A DNA stretch of 64,000 nucleotides from Croceibacterium aestuarii (lineage in GTDB: Bacteria; Pseudomonadota; Alphaproteobacteria; Sphingomonadales; Sphingomonadaceae), in the NCBI RefSeq assembly GCF_030657335.1, contig NZ_CP131039.1:2186501-2250500 (forward strand). Reading direction: 5' to 3'. Below, piece after piece: positions 29,732-39,475 of this stretch. The stretch's first letter is position 1; every line of letters starts with the position of its first letter. The position numbers and the translations under genes are program-made. Below the pieces are notes generated by a model that saw only the letters and a list, made by a program, of their open reading frames with translations, was not told the origin of the DNA and made no database searches.

Positions 29732-31351
29732 TCAAAAATGCGCGGCGGTCGCTTCGGTGGCCGGGATCTTCCGGCCGCGGATCAGGTCGGCGGCCTTCTC
29801 GCCGATCATGATGCACGGCAGGTTCGTGTTGCCCGAGGTGATCGTCGGCATGATCGAGGCGTCGGCGACGCGCAGGCCTTCAATTCCGCGGACCCGCAAC
29901 TCGGCGTCGACCGCTGCCTGCTCGTCAACCCCCATCCGGCAGGTTCCAACCGGGTGCGAGCGGGTCGCGGCGTTGCGGCGGATATAGTCCGCGAGGTCGT
30001 CCTCCTCGCCGCCGGGTTTTACTTCGCGGACGATCATGCCGGCCAGCGGTCCCCGCGCGTAGAGGTCGCGGCTCACCTGCAGCGCGCGGATCATGCCGGC
30101 GAGATCGTCCGGCTCAGCGAACATGTTAAACTGGATGCGCGGCGGGTCGCGCGGATCGGCCGAGCGCAGCTTGATCCAACCGCGCGATTTCGGCTGCAGA
30201 AATCCACAGCGCGCCGAGAGCCGGGCCGGGAAGGATCGCTGTAGCCCCGGCAGCCACATCCGTGCATCGCCGCTCATCGGCAGGCACATCATCTGCACGT
30301 CGGGACGGTCGAGGCCGGGCAGCGTGCGGACGAACAGGTTGGCCAGCGTGCCGGTCTGGGCGAACGGGCCATCCTGCCGGGCGAACCAGCGCATCGCCGC
30401 CAGCGCCGCGCGGTCGATGCGCAGATGCCGGGTCAGGCCAAGGTTCTCGCGCAAGTCGTATTCGTTGATGATGTTGGGATGTTCGATGAGATTGCGGCCG
30501 ACGCCGGGCAGGTCGTGGACCGGCTCGATCCCGATGGCGCGCAGCTCGTCGGCCGGGCCGATCCCCGAGAGCAGCAGCAGTTGCGGAGTGTTGATCGCTC
30601 CGCCGCAGGCGACGATCTCGCGTTCGGCCCGCGCGACCTCGCCCCGGCCGTATTCGACCGCCACCGCGCGGCCTCTTTCGACGAGGATGCGGCGGGCGAG
30701 CGCGCCGGTGACGATGGTCAGGTTGCCCTGCCGCGCCGCGGGCCTGAGGTAGGCTCGCGCCGTGCTCGACCGCGCGCCGCCGCCGACGGTCGATTCCATC
30801 CGGCTGATGCCGTCCTGCTCGGCGGAATTGGGATCGGCGTTGAAGGCTATTCCGGCGTCCTGCGCGGCGGCCAGCGTCTCGTCCCACAGCAGGTCCGGCC
30901 CGCCCATCGGCTCGATCCGCACCGGACCATCGCCGCCATGCCATGCGCTTGTCCCGCGCCAATGGCTTTCGAGCCGCCGGAAATAAGGCAGGACCTCGGC
31001 GAAACCCCATCCCGAGAGCCCCATCGCCGCCCAGTCGTCGTAGTCGCGGGGGTTGCCGCGGATTGCGATCATCGCATTGATCGAGGAAGTTCCGCCGAGC
31101 GTGCGCCCGCGCGGGACGGGCAGGGTGCGGCCGCTTAGCCCGGGCTCCGGCTCGCTCACGTACTGCCAGGTGCCGATCCGCCCCATCGCCAGGCGCGGGA
31201 ACGCCAGCGGCATGGCCTGCAACGGGTGGCGGTCGGGCGGACCGGCCTCGATCAGCAGGACGCGCACGTCTGGCTCCTCGCTCAGCCGCGCGGCGAGCGG
31301 TGCCCCGGAGGAGCCCGAGCCGATGACGATATAGTCGTACCCTCCTGCCAT
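29732..31351 (-). CDS. GMC family FAD-dependent alcohol/choline-type dehydrogenase
   Basis: The 539 aa protein starts at the ATG at 31351 and opens with the FAD dinucleotide fold DYIVIGSGSSGAPLAARL. It has the GMC signatures GRTLGGTSSINAM and a C-terminal catalytic pair, His466 in RSHPVGTCRMG and Asn508 in TSGNTNLP. The family oxidises primary alcohols such as choline, glycols or sugars. It lies 55 bases upstream of the MFS gene on the same strand, so the two probably form a catabolic operon. Confidence 0.88.
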   Translation of the reverse strand: MAGGYDYIVIGSGSSGAPLAARLSEEPDVRVLLIEAGPPDRHPLQAMPLAFPRLAMGRIGTWQYVSEPEPGLSGRTLPVPRGRTLGGTSSINAMIAIRGNPRDYDDWAAMGLSGWGFAEVLPYFRRLESHWRGTSAWHGGDGPVRIEPMGGPDLLWDETLAAAQDAGIAFNADPNSAEQDGISRMESTVGGGARSSTARAYLRPAARQGNLTIVTGALARRILVERGRAVAVEYGRGEVARAEREIVACGGAINTPQLLLLSGIGPADELRAIGIEPVHDLPGVGRNLIEHPNIINEYDLRENLGLTRHLRIDRAALAAMRWFARQDGPFAQTGTLANLFVRTLPGLDRPDVQMMCLPMSGDARMWLPGLQRSFPARLSARCGFLQPKSRGWIKLRSADPRDPPRIQFNMFAEPDDLAGMIRALQVSRDLYARGPLAGMIVREVKPGGEEDDLADYIRRNAATRSHPVGTCRMGVDEQAAVDAELRVRGIEGLRVADASIMPTITSGNTNLPCIMIGEKAADLIRGRKIPATEATAAHF

Positions 31352-31519
31352 CGCCGTCGTTGTGCCCGCGCCGTGGAACCTCGTCCATCCCGCTCGGGCT
31401 TCTCGGCGAGCAGGCTGCGACGAGCGGTTACACTTTGCGCCAATTTGCCGCCCCTGCGGGACAATGCTGCGACAGCGGCGGCTTATGCGAGTAACATTGC
31501 AGCAGTAGGAGAGGATGCG

Positions 31520-32335
31520 ATGCACAAGGCATTGGTGGTTTCGATCCTGGGCGGAACGGCGGCAATCGCCCTGTGCGCCGCAAGCGAGGGATCGGCGGCG
31601 CAGCCGGATTACGAAAAGTTTGCCGGCATCTGGGAAGTCAGCCCGCACCGGCCGGGCCCGGCCCCATTCGGCGGGGAACGACGCAGGCCGGCGCCGGGCA
31701 GGCCGGGGCAGGGCGGCGCGCAGCCCGGAGGAGACGGACCGGAAGGCGACGACGGCCGGGAACTCGGCGGGCCCGATATCGAGGGCCTCGACCGCGGCGA
31801 CCGCATGACGTACAGGCAGATGACACCGGCAGGGAAGGCAGCGTTCGAGGCAATGGACCCGCATGACCTGCCGGCCAACAACTGCCGGTCCAACGGTCTG
31901 CCTTCACTGATCGCGATTCCGGATGTTCAGCAGTGGTCGTTCGACGGCGACGTGCTGACGATCCACTACGCGGACTTCAACACCCGCCGCACAATTCACC
32001 TGAACGGAGCGGCGGCGCCCGCCGGCCAGCACACGATGTACGGCTACTCGGTCGGTTCTTTCGACGGCGGAGTGCTGACCGTCACGACCACCGGCTACAC
32101 CGCCACGCCCGGCGGTCTCGGTCGCAATGCGCCGGGCAGCGCCTCGCGCAGAACCGTCGAGACCTATCGCCTGTCACCCGACGGCCAATCGATCGGCGGC
32201 ACGCTGACGGTGCATGACCCGGAGTACCTGACGCACGATCTGGTCCTGCCGATCGCGCTGACCCGAAATGCCGATCTCACCTCCATCGAAGAGGTGCCGT
32301 GCGACGTCGGGGCCTCGCAGCGCTACCTGGAATAA
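31520..32335 (+). CDS. Secreted protein of unknown function beside GMC oxidoreductase
   Basis: The 271 aa product, starting at the ATG at 31520 behind AGGAGAGG, has a signal peptide (about 1-26). A Pro/Gly/Arg-rich disordered stretch follows (residues about 43-90), then a beta-rich domain (from TYRQMTPAGKAAFEAMDPHDLPANNCRSNG-like sequence onward). Two cysteines occur, in NNCRSNGLP and EVPCDVG. I do not recognise a domain. It is divergent from the GMC gene across 168 bases. Confidence 0.7.
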   Translation: MHKALVVSILGGTAAIALCAASEGSAAQPDYEKFAGIWEVSPHRPGPAPFGGERRRPAPGRPGQGGAQPGGDGPEGDDGRELGGPDIEGLDRGDRMTYRQMTPAGKAAFEAMDPHDLPANNCRSNGLPSLIAIPDVQQWSFDGDVLTIHYADFNTRRTIHLNGAAAPAGQHTMYGYSVGSFDGGVLTVTTTGYTATPGGLGRNAPGSASRRTVETYRLSPDGQSIGGTLTVHDPEYLTHDLVLPIALTRNADLTSIEEVPCDVGASQRYLE

Positions 32336-32350
32336 CGTCAGCGCGACGGC

Positions 32351-32695
32351 TTAACGAGAAAGGCCCTCGACAATCTCCTTCATTGCGTAGGGCTTGGTGA
32401 TAGTCGGAACGGCCTTGAACTCCTCCGGATGCAGCGCATCGCCGTATCCGCTCGCGAAGACGAAACGGGTGCCCTGAGCCATCAGGGCCTGCGCCACCGG
32501 GTAGCTCTTTTCGCCATGAACATTCACGTCCAGCACCGCGGCGTCGACGGTGTTTTCTTCGAGGGCCTTCAGCGCATGGGCCACCGTGGAGGCGAGAAGC
32601 GGCCTCGCGCCAGCATCCAGCACAAGGTCCTCCAACACCAGGCCGATGATCGGTTCATCTTCGACAATGAGGACTGTCAGTCCGGCAATGCTCAA
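32351..32695 (-). CDS. Single-domain response regulator
   Basis: The 114 aa receiver domain has the acidic pair Glu12-Asp13, phospho-acceptor Asp56 in VLDVNVHGEK, Ser82 and Lys101 in TKPYAMKE. There is no output domain. I chose the TTG at 32695, which overlaps the kinase stop (TTGA); an in-frame ATG 36 bases upstream lies within the kinase gene and gives a non-family N-terminus. It is presumably phosphorylated by the adjacent HWE kinase. Confidence 0.85.
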   Translation of the reverse strand: MSIAGLTVLIVEDEPIIGLVLEDLVLDAGARPLLASTVAHALKALEENTVDAAVLDVNVHGEKSYPVAQALMAQGTRFVFASGYGDALHPEEFKAVPTITKPYAMKEIVEGLSR

Positions 32696-34227
32696 GGCTC
32701 GATACCTTCCTGCGCAGATATGATGCGGCAATGCAGGCCGCCCGGCGAGAAATCGAGAGACACCGAAGTGCCGCCGTCGCCGGTCAAGCCGCGTTCGATC
32801 AGACGAGTGCCGAAGCCGCGCCGCTGGGGCGGAGTGACCTCGGGACCGCCGCTTTCACACCAATCGATCTTGATCGCGGCAACGCCATCGTCTCGTTCGA
32901 GCGTCCAGACGACGTCCACCTTGCCGACGTCGTTGGACAGCGCCCCGTACTTGATTGCATTGGTCGACAGCTCGTGCAGCGTCATGGCGAGCGAAACCGC
33001 GGTCTGCGGAGGCAGCGAAATGTCTGGTCCGCTCAACGTAAACCGCTCGATGTCGGCGCCGGCGCTCGCTTCGATCGAGCTGCGGACCATCTCGCGCAGC
33101 TTGGCGGATTCCCAGTTGGTCTGAGTCAGCAGGCTGTGTGCGGCTGCCAGCGCCGAAAGCCGCGCGTCGAACGTAGCCCGTGCGTCGCCGGCATCATCGA
33201 TCTGGCGGAAGGATTGGGCGGCAAGCCCTTGCACGATCGCCAGGGTGTTCTTCACCCGGTGGTTGAGTTCGTTGATCAGCAGCTTTTGCGCCTCGGCGGA
33301 TTCGACCTGCTCGGTCACGTCGTGTCCTTGGACGAAAATCCCCGTCACGGCACCGCCGGTGGCAAAGATCGGCTGATAGATGAAGTCGAGGTAACGTCTC
33401 TCGGCGCGATCCTCTGCTTCGTTCTTGAGCACCACTTCAACCGCATGCCCGGCATACGCCTTCCCGCTGGCATAGACCTTGTCGAGCAAATCGACGAAGC
33501 CCTGGCCCACCACTTCCGGCAGTGCCTCGGCAACCGTCTTGCCGACGATGTCTTCCTTGGAAACAAGTCTAAGGTAGGCGTCGTTGGCAAGTTCGAAGCG
33601 ATGATCGTGGCCGCCAAGCAGAGCCATGAATCCGGGCGCCTGCTCGAACAGCGAGGTGAGGCGCTCCGCCTCGGCGCTCAGATCGAGATTTCGCGCCTGC
33701 ACCGCATTGGCGCGTTCGACCAGCCCCTTCTCGTCCCGCAGGCGCCGCAGACCGTGGAGTTCGGTAACATCGACGGTGTGCTGGAGGATGAAGGCGACGT
33801 CGCCTTTCTCGTCGAGCAGGGGAGTGTGGGTGGCACTCCAGTAGTGCTCCTCGACGCCGCCGTCCGGATTGGGGATGTCGTAGCGGATGAGGGCGATTTC
33901 GTCGGTCTCGGCGCTGTCCAGGACGCGCTCGAACGAACCGCGCAGCAGTCGGTGGCTTTCCGAACCTGGATCGCTCGGAAAGGCGTCGAACATATTGCGG
34001 CCGATGATCTCTTCGCGCCGGCGCATCGTGACGTCGAGGTAAGCCTCGTTCATCCAGACGATGGCGAAGTTCGGATCGAGCACGACGTAGGGATTGGGCG
34101 AGCGCGAAAACAGCGTCTCGAAGTCGATATTTATGGAATAGTCCCCCTGCAGTGCTGCGGAGTGCGCAGCTACTCCGCAAACGGAAAACCGGGCAACCGT
34201 GTTCCGGTTCCCGATTTTACCGATCAA
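32692..34227 (-). CDS. PAS-domain HWE-family sensor histidine kinase
   Basis: The 511 aa soluble kinase has two PAS domains (about residues 36-155 and 190-308) and an HWE/HisKA_2 module with phospho-acceptor His323 in LNHRVKNTLAIVQ. The ATPase domain follows, with HELSTNAIKYGALS and GFGTRLIERGL. No LOV cysteine motif is present in the PAS domains. HWE kinases often feed the alphaproteobacterial general stress response. The exact start is unsure because the first 30 residues are not conserved. It is coupled to the response regulator. Confidence 0.88.
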   Translation of the reverse strand: MIGKIGNRNTVARFSVCGVAAHSAALQGDYSINIDFETLFSRSPNPYVVLDPNFAIVWMNEAYLDVTMRRREEIIGRNMFDAFPSDPGSESHRLLRGSFERVLDSAETDEIALIRYDIPNPDGGVEEHYWSATHTPLLDEKGDVAFILQHTVDVTELHGLRRLRDEKGLVERANAVQARNLDLSAEAERLTSLFEQAPGFMALLGGHDHRFELANDAYLRLVSKEDIVGKTVAEALPEVVGQGFVDLLDKVYASGKAYAGHAVEVVLKNEAEDRAERRYLDFIYQPIFATGGAVTGIFVQGHDVTEQVESAEAQKLLINELNHRVKNTLAIVQGLAAQSFRQIDDAGDARATFDARLSALAAAHSLLTQTNWESAKLREMVRSSIEASAGADIERFTLSGPDISLPPQTAVSLAMTLHELSTNAIKYGALSNDVGKVDVVWTLERDDGVAAIKIDWCESGGPEVTPPQRRGFGTRLIERGLTGDGGTSVSLDFSPGGLHCRIISAQEGIEP

Positions 34228-34257
34228 GTGGAGCGCGGGGGCGAGCCCGCGCCGTTC

Positions 34258-36321
34258 CTACTGGTCGAGGAAACTGCGCATCTTGCGGCTGCGGCTCGGG
34301 TGCTTGAGCTTGCGCAGCGCCTTCGCCTCGATCTGCCGGATACGTTCGCGGGTGACCGAGAACTGCTGGCCGACTTCCTCTAGCGTGTGATCGGTGTTCA
34401 TGCCGATGCCGAAGCGCATGCGCAGGACGCGCTCCTCGCGCGGGGTCAGGCTGGCAAGGACGCGGGTGACCGTTTCCTTGAGATTGGCCTGGATCGCCGC
34501 GTCGACCGGGATGACCGCGTTCTTGTCCTCGATGAAATCGCCCAGATGCGAATCCTCCTCGTCGCCGATCGGCGTTTCGAGGCTGATCGGCTCCTTGGCG
34601 ATCTTCATCACCTTGCGCACCTTCTCGAGCGGCATGGAGAGACGCTCGGCCATTTCCTCGGGCGTGGGCTCGCGGCCCTGCTCGTGGAGGAACTGGCGGC
34701 TGGTGCGCACCAGCTTATTGATCGTCTCGATCATGTGGACCGGGATGCGGATCGTGCGCGCCTGGTCGGCGATCGAGCGGGTGATCGCCTGCCGGATCCA
34801 CCAGGTGGCGTAAGTGCTGAACTTGTAGCCGCGGCGGTACTCGAACTTGTCGACCGCCTTCATCAGGCCGATATTGCCTTCCTGGATCAGGTCGAGGAAC
34901 TGCAGCCCGCGATTGGTGTATTTCTTGGCGATCGAGATCACGAGCCGCAGGTTCGCCTCGACCATTTCCTTCTTGGCGATGCGCGCTTCGCGCTCGCCCT
35001 TCTGGACCATGTTCACGATGCGGCGGAATTCGCCCAGGCTCATGCCGGTGGCGGCCGCGATGTCGGCGATCTCGGCGCGAATGCGCTCGACCGTCTCGGC
35101 TTCCTTCTCGGCGAAGGCAGCCCACTTCTTGTCTTTCTTCGCCATGGCGGCGAGCCAGGTCTCGTCGAGCTCGTTGCCGACGTATTCGTTGAGGAAGTCG
35201 AGCCGCTTGACCTTGTGGCGTTCGGCCAGCCGGAGCATCTGCCCGCCGAGCGCGGTCAGGCGCCGGTTGAAGGCGTAGAGATTGTCGACGAGATATTCGA
35301 TCTTTGTCGCGTGGAACTGCACCGATTCCACCTCGGCGGTCAGCTCCTCGCGCAGCTCTTCGTACTTCTTTTCCTTAGCGGCCGAGAACTCCTCGCCGCG
35401 GCCGAGCACATCGACGCGCTCGCCCTGGATCTTCTCGAATTTCTTGAACAGATCGGTGATGCGGGCGAAGCGCTCGAGCGCGTCCGGCTTCAGCGCCGCC
35501 TCCATCTGCGCGAGCGACATGGTGTTGTCTTCCTCGTCGTCTTCCTCGCGGCGACGCTTGGAGGCACCATCGCCATCTTCGTCCTCGTCCTCGTTCTCTT
35601 CCTCGTGATCCTCGACCTCGTCGTCCTCGCGGATCGAGGGGCCGGCGGTGGCTTCGGAAATCTCGCCGTCGTCGTCGTCCTCGGCGCCTTCCTCCATCTT
35701 GTCGACGGGCGGCTCCTTGGACAGCATCGCGTCGAGATCGAGAATCTCGCGAAGCTGCATTTCTTCGTTGTTGAGCGCTTCGGACCACATGATGATGGCG
35801 TGGAAAGTGATCGGGCTTTCGCACAGGCCCATGATCATCGTGTCGCGACCGGCCTCGATACGCTTGGCGATGGCGATCTCGCCTTCGCGGCTGAGCAGCT
35901 CGACCGCGCCCATCTCGCGCAAGTACATGCGCACCGGGTCGTCGGTCCGCTCGGTCGAAGCGGCCTTCTTCTTTTCGGGGACGTGCTGGCTGGCCTTGGG
36001 GCCGTCGTCGCCGGACTCGTCGTCATCGGCGGCGTTGATCTCGTCGGGACCGTCGTTGGCGTCCTCTTCCTCTTCCTGCGCGTCCTCGTCGCTTTCGACG
36101 ATGTTGACGCCCATCTCGGAGATCGCCGACATGACGTCCTCGATCTGCTCGGAAGACAGTTCGTCCTCCGGCAGCGCCGCATTGAGCTCGTCTACGGTGA
36201 TGTAGCCCTTGCGCTTCGCCTTCGCGATGAGCTTCTTGATCGATGCCTCGTTGAGGTCGATCAGCGGCGCATCGTCGTTGTCGTTCTTGCTGGGCTTGGT
36301 GGTCGTTTCGTCCGACGCCAT
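34258..36321 (-). CDS. rpoD: RNA polymerase primary sigma factor (sigma-70)
   Basis: The 687 aa protein has region 1.1 at the N-terminus and region 1.2 ([13 protein letters not shown]). Region 2 includes [13 protein letters not shown] and the -10-recognising [15 protein letters not shown]; region 3 and region 4.2 follow, ending [19 protein letters not shown]. The non-conserved region holds a long acidic insert rich in Asp/Glu (about residues 210-270). The ATG at 36321 is used; a TTG at 36333 overlaps the dnaG stop. It follows dnaG in the usual macromolecular-synthesis arrangement. Confidence 0.97.
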   Translation of the reverse strand: MASDETTTKPSKNDNDDAPLIDLNEASIKKLIAKAKRKGYITVDELNAALPEDELSSEQIEDVMSAISEMGVNIVESDEDAQEEEEDANDGPDEINAADDDESGDDGPKASQHVPEKKKAASTERTDDPVRMYLREMGAVELLSREGEIAIAKRIEAGRDTMIMGLCESPITFHAIIMWSEALNNEEMQLREILDLDAMLSKEPPVDKMEEGAEDDDDGEISEATAGPSIREDDEVEDHEEENEDEDEDGDGASKRRREEDDEEDNTMSLAQMEAALKPDALERFARITDLFKKFEKIQGERVDVLGRGEEFSAAKEKKYEELREELTAEVESVQFHATKIEYLVDNLYAFNRRLTALGGQMLRLAERHKVKRLDFLNEYVGNELDETWLAAMAKKDKKWAAFAEKEAETVERIRAEIADIAAATGMSLGEFRRIVNMVQKGEREARIAKKEMVEANLRLVISIAKKYTNRGLQFLDLIQEGNIGLMKAVDKFEYRRGYKFSTYATWWIRQAITRSIADQARTIRIPVHMIETINKLVRTSRQFLHEQGREPTPEEMAERLSMPLEKVRKVMKIAKEPISLETPIGDEEDSHLGDFIEDKNAVIPVDAAIQANLKETVTRVLASLTPREERVLRMRFGIGMNTDHTLEEVGQQFSVTRERIRQIEAKALRKLKHPSRSRKMRSFLDQ

Positions 36322-36329
36322 CGCTTCGA

Positions 36330-38195
36330 TCAATCCGTTTCTTGTTCGCCGACAGACCGTTGGGCCTGCCCATCGTTATTGTTGTCTGCCGGTCCGGCGG
36401 CGCGCTTCCGGGCCATTTGCCCGAGTCGCGACTCGATTTCCAGCTTTCGTTCGCGCAGCCGTTGCTGCTCGGCGAAAGCGCCTTCGGGATCGGTGTCGAA
36501 CCGTGCCGTCGCCTCGGCAATGGCCGCCTCGAGTGCCGGCCTTTCGACCAGCAAGGCGACCGCTTCGGCCAAGTCCTCGCGCGCGGCGTCCGGATCGGAA
36601 CCTTCCATCAGGAAGGAGAAGCGGGCTTTATCCGGCGGCGGCGCGACGGCCTCAGTTCGCGATATGGTGTCGCCGCGCCCGGCTTCAAGCGCCTCCGAAA
36701 CGTCGAACAGGAATTCGATTGCGGGGGCAGCATCCGGAGTAGCGCGGGCGAGACGTGCCAGCGCCTCCGCGTGCCGGGCGATTTCGCACGGGTGTCGGGC
36801 GAGGCCGGCGAGAACCGCGCGGGTGAACTGGTCGCGCGACTGGCCCGAGACCCGGCGCAGCTCGGTCGTGTCGGAGCGCGCCCGTACAGCCTGCGGACGG
36901 GCACTGAACTTGCGCGGCTGGAACTCGCGCCTTGGGAAGGCGAACGCGGAATAGCGCTCGAGTAACTCGCGGCGGTACAGCGCGCGAATGTCCTTGTCGG
37001 CGATGGTCTCGGCGAGGTCGATCAGGCGCTGCTTGAGCCCGGCCTTGTCTTCGGGAGAGTCGAGCGGCTGGGCATCGCGCTCGTAGTGCCACAGCATGTC
37101 GAGCAGGCTTTGCGGTTTGTCCAGCAGCCGCTCCATCGCCGCCTTGCCCCGCTGGCGCACGAGGTCGTCGGGGTCGAGCCCGGCGGGCAGGGTGACGAAA
37201 GCCAGCGAACGGCCGGGCCGAAGCAGCGGCAGGGCGCGGGTGGCGGCGCGTATCGCGGCGCGCTGTCCCGCCGCATCGCCGTCGAAGCACAGCAGCGGCA
37301 CATCGACGAGCCGCCAGAGCAGTTCGATCTGGTTCTCGGTCAGTGCCGTGCCCATCGGCGCCACTGCTTCCTCGATGCCGGCCGCCGCCAGCGCGATCAC
37401 GTCCATGTAGCCCTCAACCACGACGATTCGCCCGCTCTGCCTCGAAGCCGGTCCCGCGCGATGCAAGTTATAGAGCGTCCTGCCCTTGTCGAACAGAACA
37501 GTTTCCGGCGAATTCAGATACTTGGGAGCATCAGTTTTCACCCCGTCGAGAATGCGCCCGGCAAATCCGACGATCCGACCGCGGATGTCGTGGATCGGCA
37601 GCATCAGCCGGGAGCGGAAGCGGTCGTAAGGTTCCTTGCCCTCGACCTCGATCCTCAGGCCGGTCTCCAGCAGCATGGCGTCATCGAACTGGGCCAGCGC
37701 CTTCTTTAGGGCACTACGGTCGTCGGGCGCCAAACCGAAGCCGAACTTTCGTGCCGTCGCCGCGTCGAGGCCGCGCCGTGCCAGATATTCCCGGGCGCTT
37801 TTGCCTTCATCCGATAAGAGGTTGTTTTCGAACCACTCCTGCGCCGACGTCATGACGTCGTGCAGCGTCGTCCGGCGTTCGGCTCGGGCCGCCTCGCGGG
37901 GGTCGGGCTGGGGCACGTCCATTCCGGCCTGCGACGCCAGCTCCTTGACGGCATCCATGAACGACAGCCCGCGCTGGTCGGTCATCCAGCGGATGACGTC
38001 GCCATGCGCGCCGCAGCCGAAGCAGTGGTAGAAGCCCTTTTCGTCGCTGACGGTGAAGCTCGGCGTCTTCTCGTTGTGGAAGGGACAGCACGCCTTCCAC
38101 TCGCGCCCGGCCCGCGTCAGCTTGGTCGTGCGCATGATGACGCTGGACAGCGTCACCCGGTCGCGCAGTTCGTCGAGCCATTGCGGAGAGAGCAT
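36330..38195 (-). CDS. dnaG: DNA primase
   Basis: DnaG makes RNA primers for replication. The 621 aa protein has a CHC2 zinc finger (CCPFH then FHCFGCG-like [11 protein letters not shown]), a Toprim domain with [11 protein letters not shown] and [11 protein letters not shown], and a C-terminal DnaB-binding region. It is directly followed by rpoD. Confidence 0.96.
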   Translation of the reverse strand: MLSPQWLDELRDRVTLSSVIMRTTKLTRAGREWKACCPFHNEKTPSFTVSDEKGFYHCFGCGAHGDVIRWMTDQRGLSFMDAVKELASQAGMDVPQPDPREAARAERRTTLHDVMTSAQEWFENNLLSDEGKSAREYLARRGLDAATARKFGFGLAPDDRSALKKALAQFDDAMLLETGLRIEVEGKEPYDRFRSRLMLPIHDIRGRIVGFAGRILDGVKTDAPKYLNSPETVLFDKGRTLYNLHRAGPASRQSGRIVVVEGYMDVIALAAAGIEEAVAPMGTALTENQIELLWRLVDVPLLCFDGDAAGQRAAIRAATRALPLLRPGRSLAFVTLPAGLDPDDLVRQRGKAAMERLLDKPQSLLDMLWHYERDAQPLDSPEDKAGLKQRLIDLAETIADKDIRALYRRELLERYSAFAFPRREFQPRKFSARPQAVRARSDTTELRRVSGQSRDQFTRAVLAGLARHPCEIARHAEALARLARATPDAAPAIEFLFDVSEALEAGRGDTISRTEAVAPPPDKARFSFLMEGSDPDAAREDLAEAVALLVERPALEAAIAEATARFDTDPEGAFAEQQRLRERKLEIESRLGQMARKRAAGPADNNNDGQAQRSVGEQETD

Positions 38196-38227
38196 CGAAC
38201 GACCCTATAGGCCGAGACGGGCCGGCG

Positions 38228-38884
38228 CTAGTTGGCGGGTGTCTCCACCACCGGCTTTTCCTTGGGCGGGAAGGGACCGGTGCCGAGCGCGGTCGAACCG
38301 TCGGCTTCGAACTGGTAAGCTTCCCGCGGGCCTTCGGGCGGCAACGTGGACTGCCAGTAAAAGGTGATCGTCTCGCCGGCCTTCCAGCCGTCGCCGCCAA
38401 TGACCCGCCAGACCAGAGCGCCGTTGTCGGAGGCGACGTCGATCTTGCCGTCCTCGCCCAGCGCGGCCTTAGCCTCGGCCGCGTCGTAACCGACGAGGTT
38501 GGCGAACCCGGCCGCTGCGCGCGCGGTGCGGAACAGGGTCGCGCTTTCGACGCCCTTGGCCGGGGTGACTTCGTGGACGTAGGTGTAGACCGTGTCGGCG
38601 GGCAGGTCGTCCGGCTTGCACGCGCTTATGCCGTCGGGGCAGGCGACATAGCTGGTCACCTCGGCGAGCTTTTGTCCTTCGAGCGAAAAGGTGCTCTCGA
38701 TCTCCGGCCCGCGCGGGCCGTCGATCTTCGGGCCCAGCGTCAGTTCGGCGAAATCGGCCGGGACGAGGGTCTTGGGCTTGTCGGGCGTCGGGATCGCGCT
38801 CGGCGTGGGCGAGGGCGCGGGAGCGGGTTCGCTGGAGCAGGCCGCCAGCGCCAGGCACACGAAGGCGGCCGACCCGCGTCTCAT
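38228..38884 (-). CDS. Lipoprotein of unknown function
   Basis: The 218 aa protein has a lipoprotein signal with lipobox LAAC (Cys16), then a Pro/Ser/Thr-rich linker (PAPAPSPTPSAIPTPDKP). The mature domain, from about residue 40, has two cysteines (YVACPDGISACKP). No known domain is recognised. Its ATG overlaps the yqeY stop (ATGA), and it lies between yqeY and dnaG, so it joins a replication/transcription operon without an obvious functional link. Confidence 0.8.
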   Translation of the reverse strand: MRRGSAAFVCLALAACSSEPAPAPSPTPSAIPTPDKPKTLVPADFAELTLGPKIDGPRGPEIESTFSLEGQKLAEVTSYVACPDGISACKPDDLPADTVYTYVHEVTPAKGVESATLFRTARAAAGFANLVGYDAAEAKAALGEDGKIDVASDNGALVWRVIGGDGWKAGETITFYWQSTLPPEGPREAYQFEADGSTALGTGPFPPKEKPVVETPAN

Positions 38885-39333
38885 TGCAGTGCTTCCTTCA
38901 CCCAGCGGCTGGCCCGGCTCATGTCGAGCACCGTGCCGTGACGCGCCTTGAGCTCGCCCATGACCCGGCCCATGTCCTTCATTCCCTCAGCGCCGATCTC
39001 GGCCTTGATCGACGCGATCGCCGCCCGGGTCTCGTCCTCGCTCATCTGGCGGGGCAGAAATTCCTCGATGACCGCGAGCTCGCCCTTTTCCTTGTCGGCC
39101 AGTTCCTGCCGTCCGCCGCTCTCGTACATCTCAATCGATTCGCGGCGCTGCTTGGCCATTTTCTGCAGCACTTCGACAACCAGCGCGTCGTCCTCGACCG
39201 GCTTTGCGCTGGTGCGCAACTCGATGTCGCGGTCTTTGATCTTGGCGAGGATCAGGCGGACGGCGGCAAGGCGATCCTTCTCGCCGGCCTTCATGGCCGA
39301 AATCTGCGCCTGCTTGAGATCGTCGCGAAGCAT
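38881..39333 (-). CDS. GatB/YqeY domain-containing protein
   Basis: The 150 aa protein matches YqeY along its length: MLRDDLKQAQISAMKAGEKDRLAAVRLILAKIKD-like N-terminus, then AVIEEFLPRQMSEDE and GMKDMGRVMGELK. The family shares a helical tail domain with GatB and may bind tRNA; its role is not settled. It is divergent from carA and is the first gene of the yqeY-lipoprotein-dnaG-rpoD run. Confidence 0.92.
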   Translation of the reverse strand: MLRDDLKQAQISAMKAGEKDRLAAVRLILAKIKDRDIELRTSAKPVEDDALVVEVLQKMAKQRRESIEMYESGGRQELADKEKGELAVIEEFLPRQMSEDETRAAIASIKAEIGAEGMKDMGRVMGELKARHGTVLDMSRASRWVKEALQ

Positions 39334-39475
39334 CGGGTAACTTTCTTGTCAGTGATACGGATTGCGGCCGGAATAGCGGGATAAATCGCGCTTGGACAGG
39401 TTGACGCGAACCGGGGCGACCTCTAGCGCCCACGACTTAGCACACATCGCCGGAAAACCTGACTCGGAGCGCCCC

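Noticed and set aside
28645-29811. Plus-strand frame opposite the MFS gene
   Set aside because: The minus strand encodes a full twelve-helix transporter; the other frame is rich in Arg/Gln/Glu as expected from complementing GC-rich membrane codons.
34387-36954. Very long open frame on the plus strand opposite rpoD and dnaG
   Set aside because: It is antisense to clear sigma-factor and primase sequence; GC-rich codon bias opens shadow frames, and the product has no family features.
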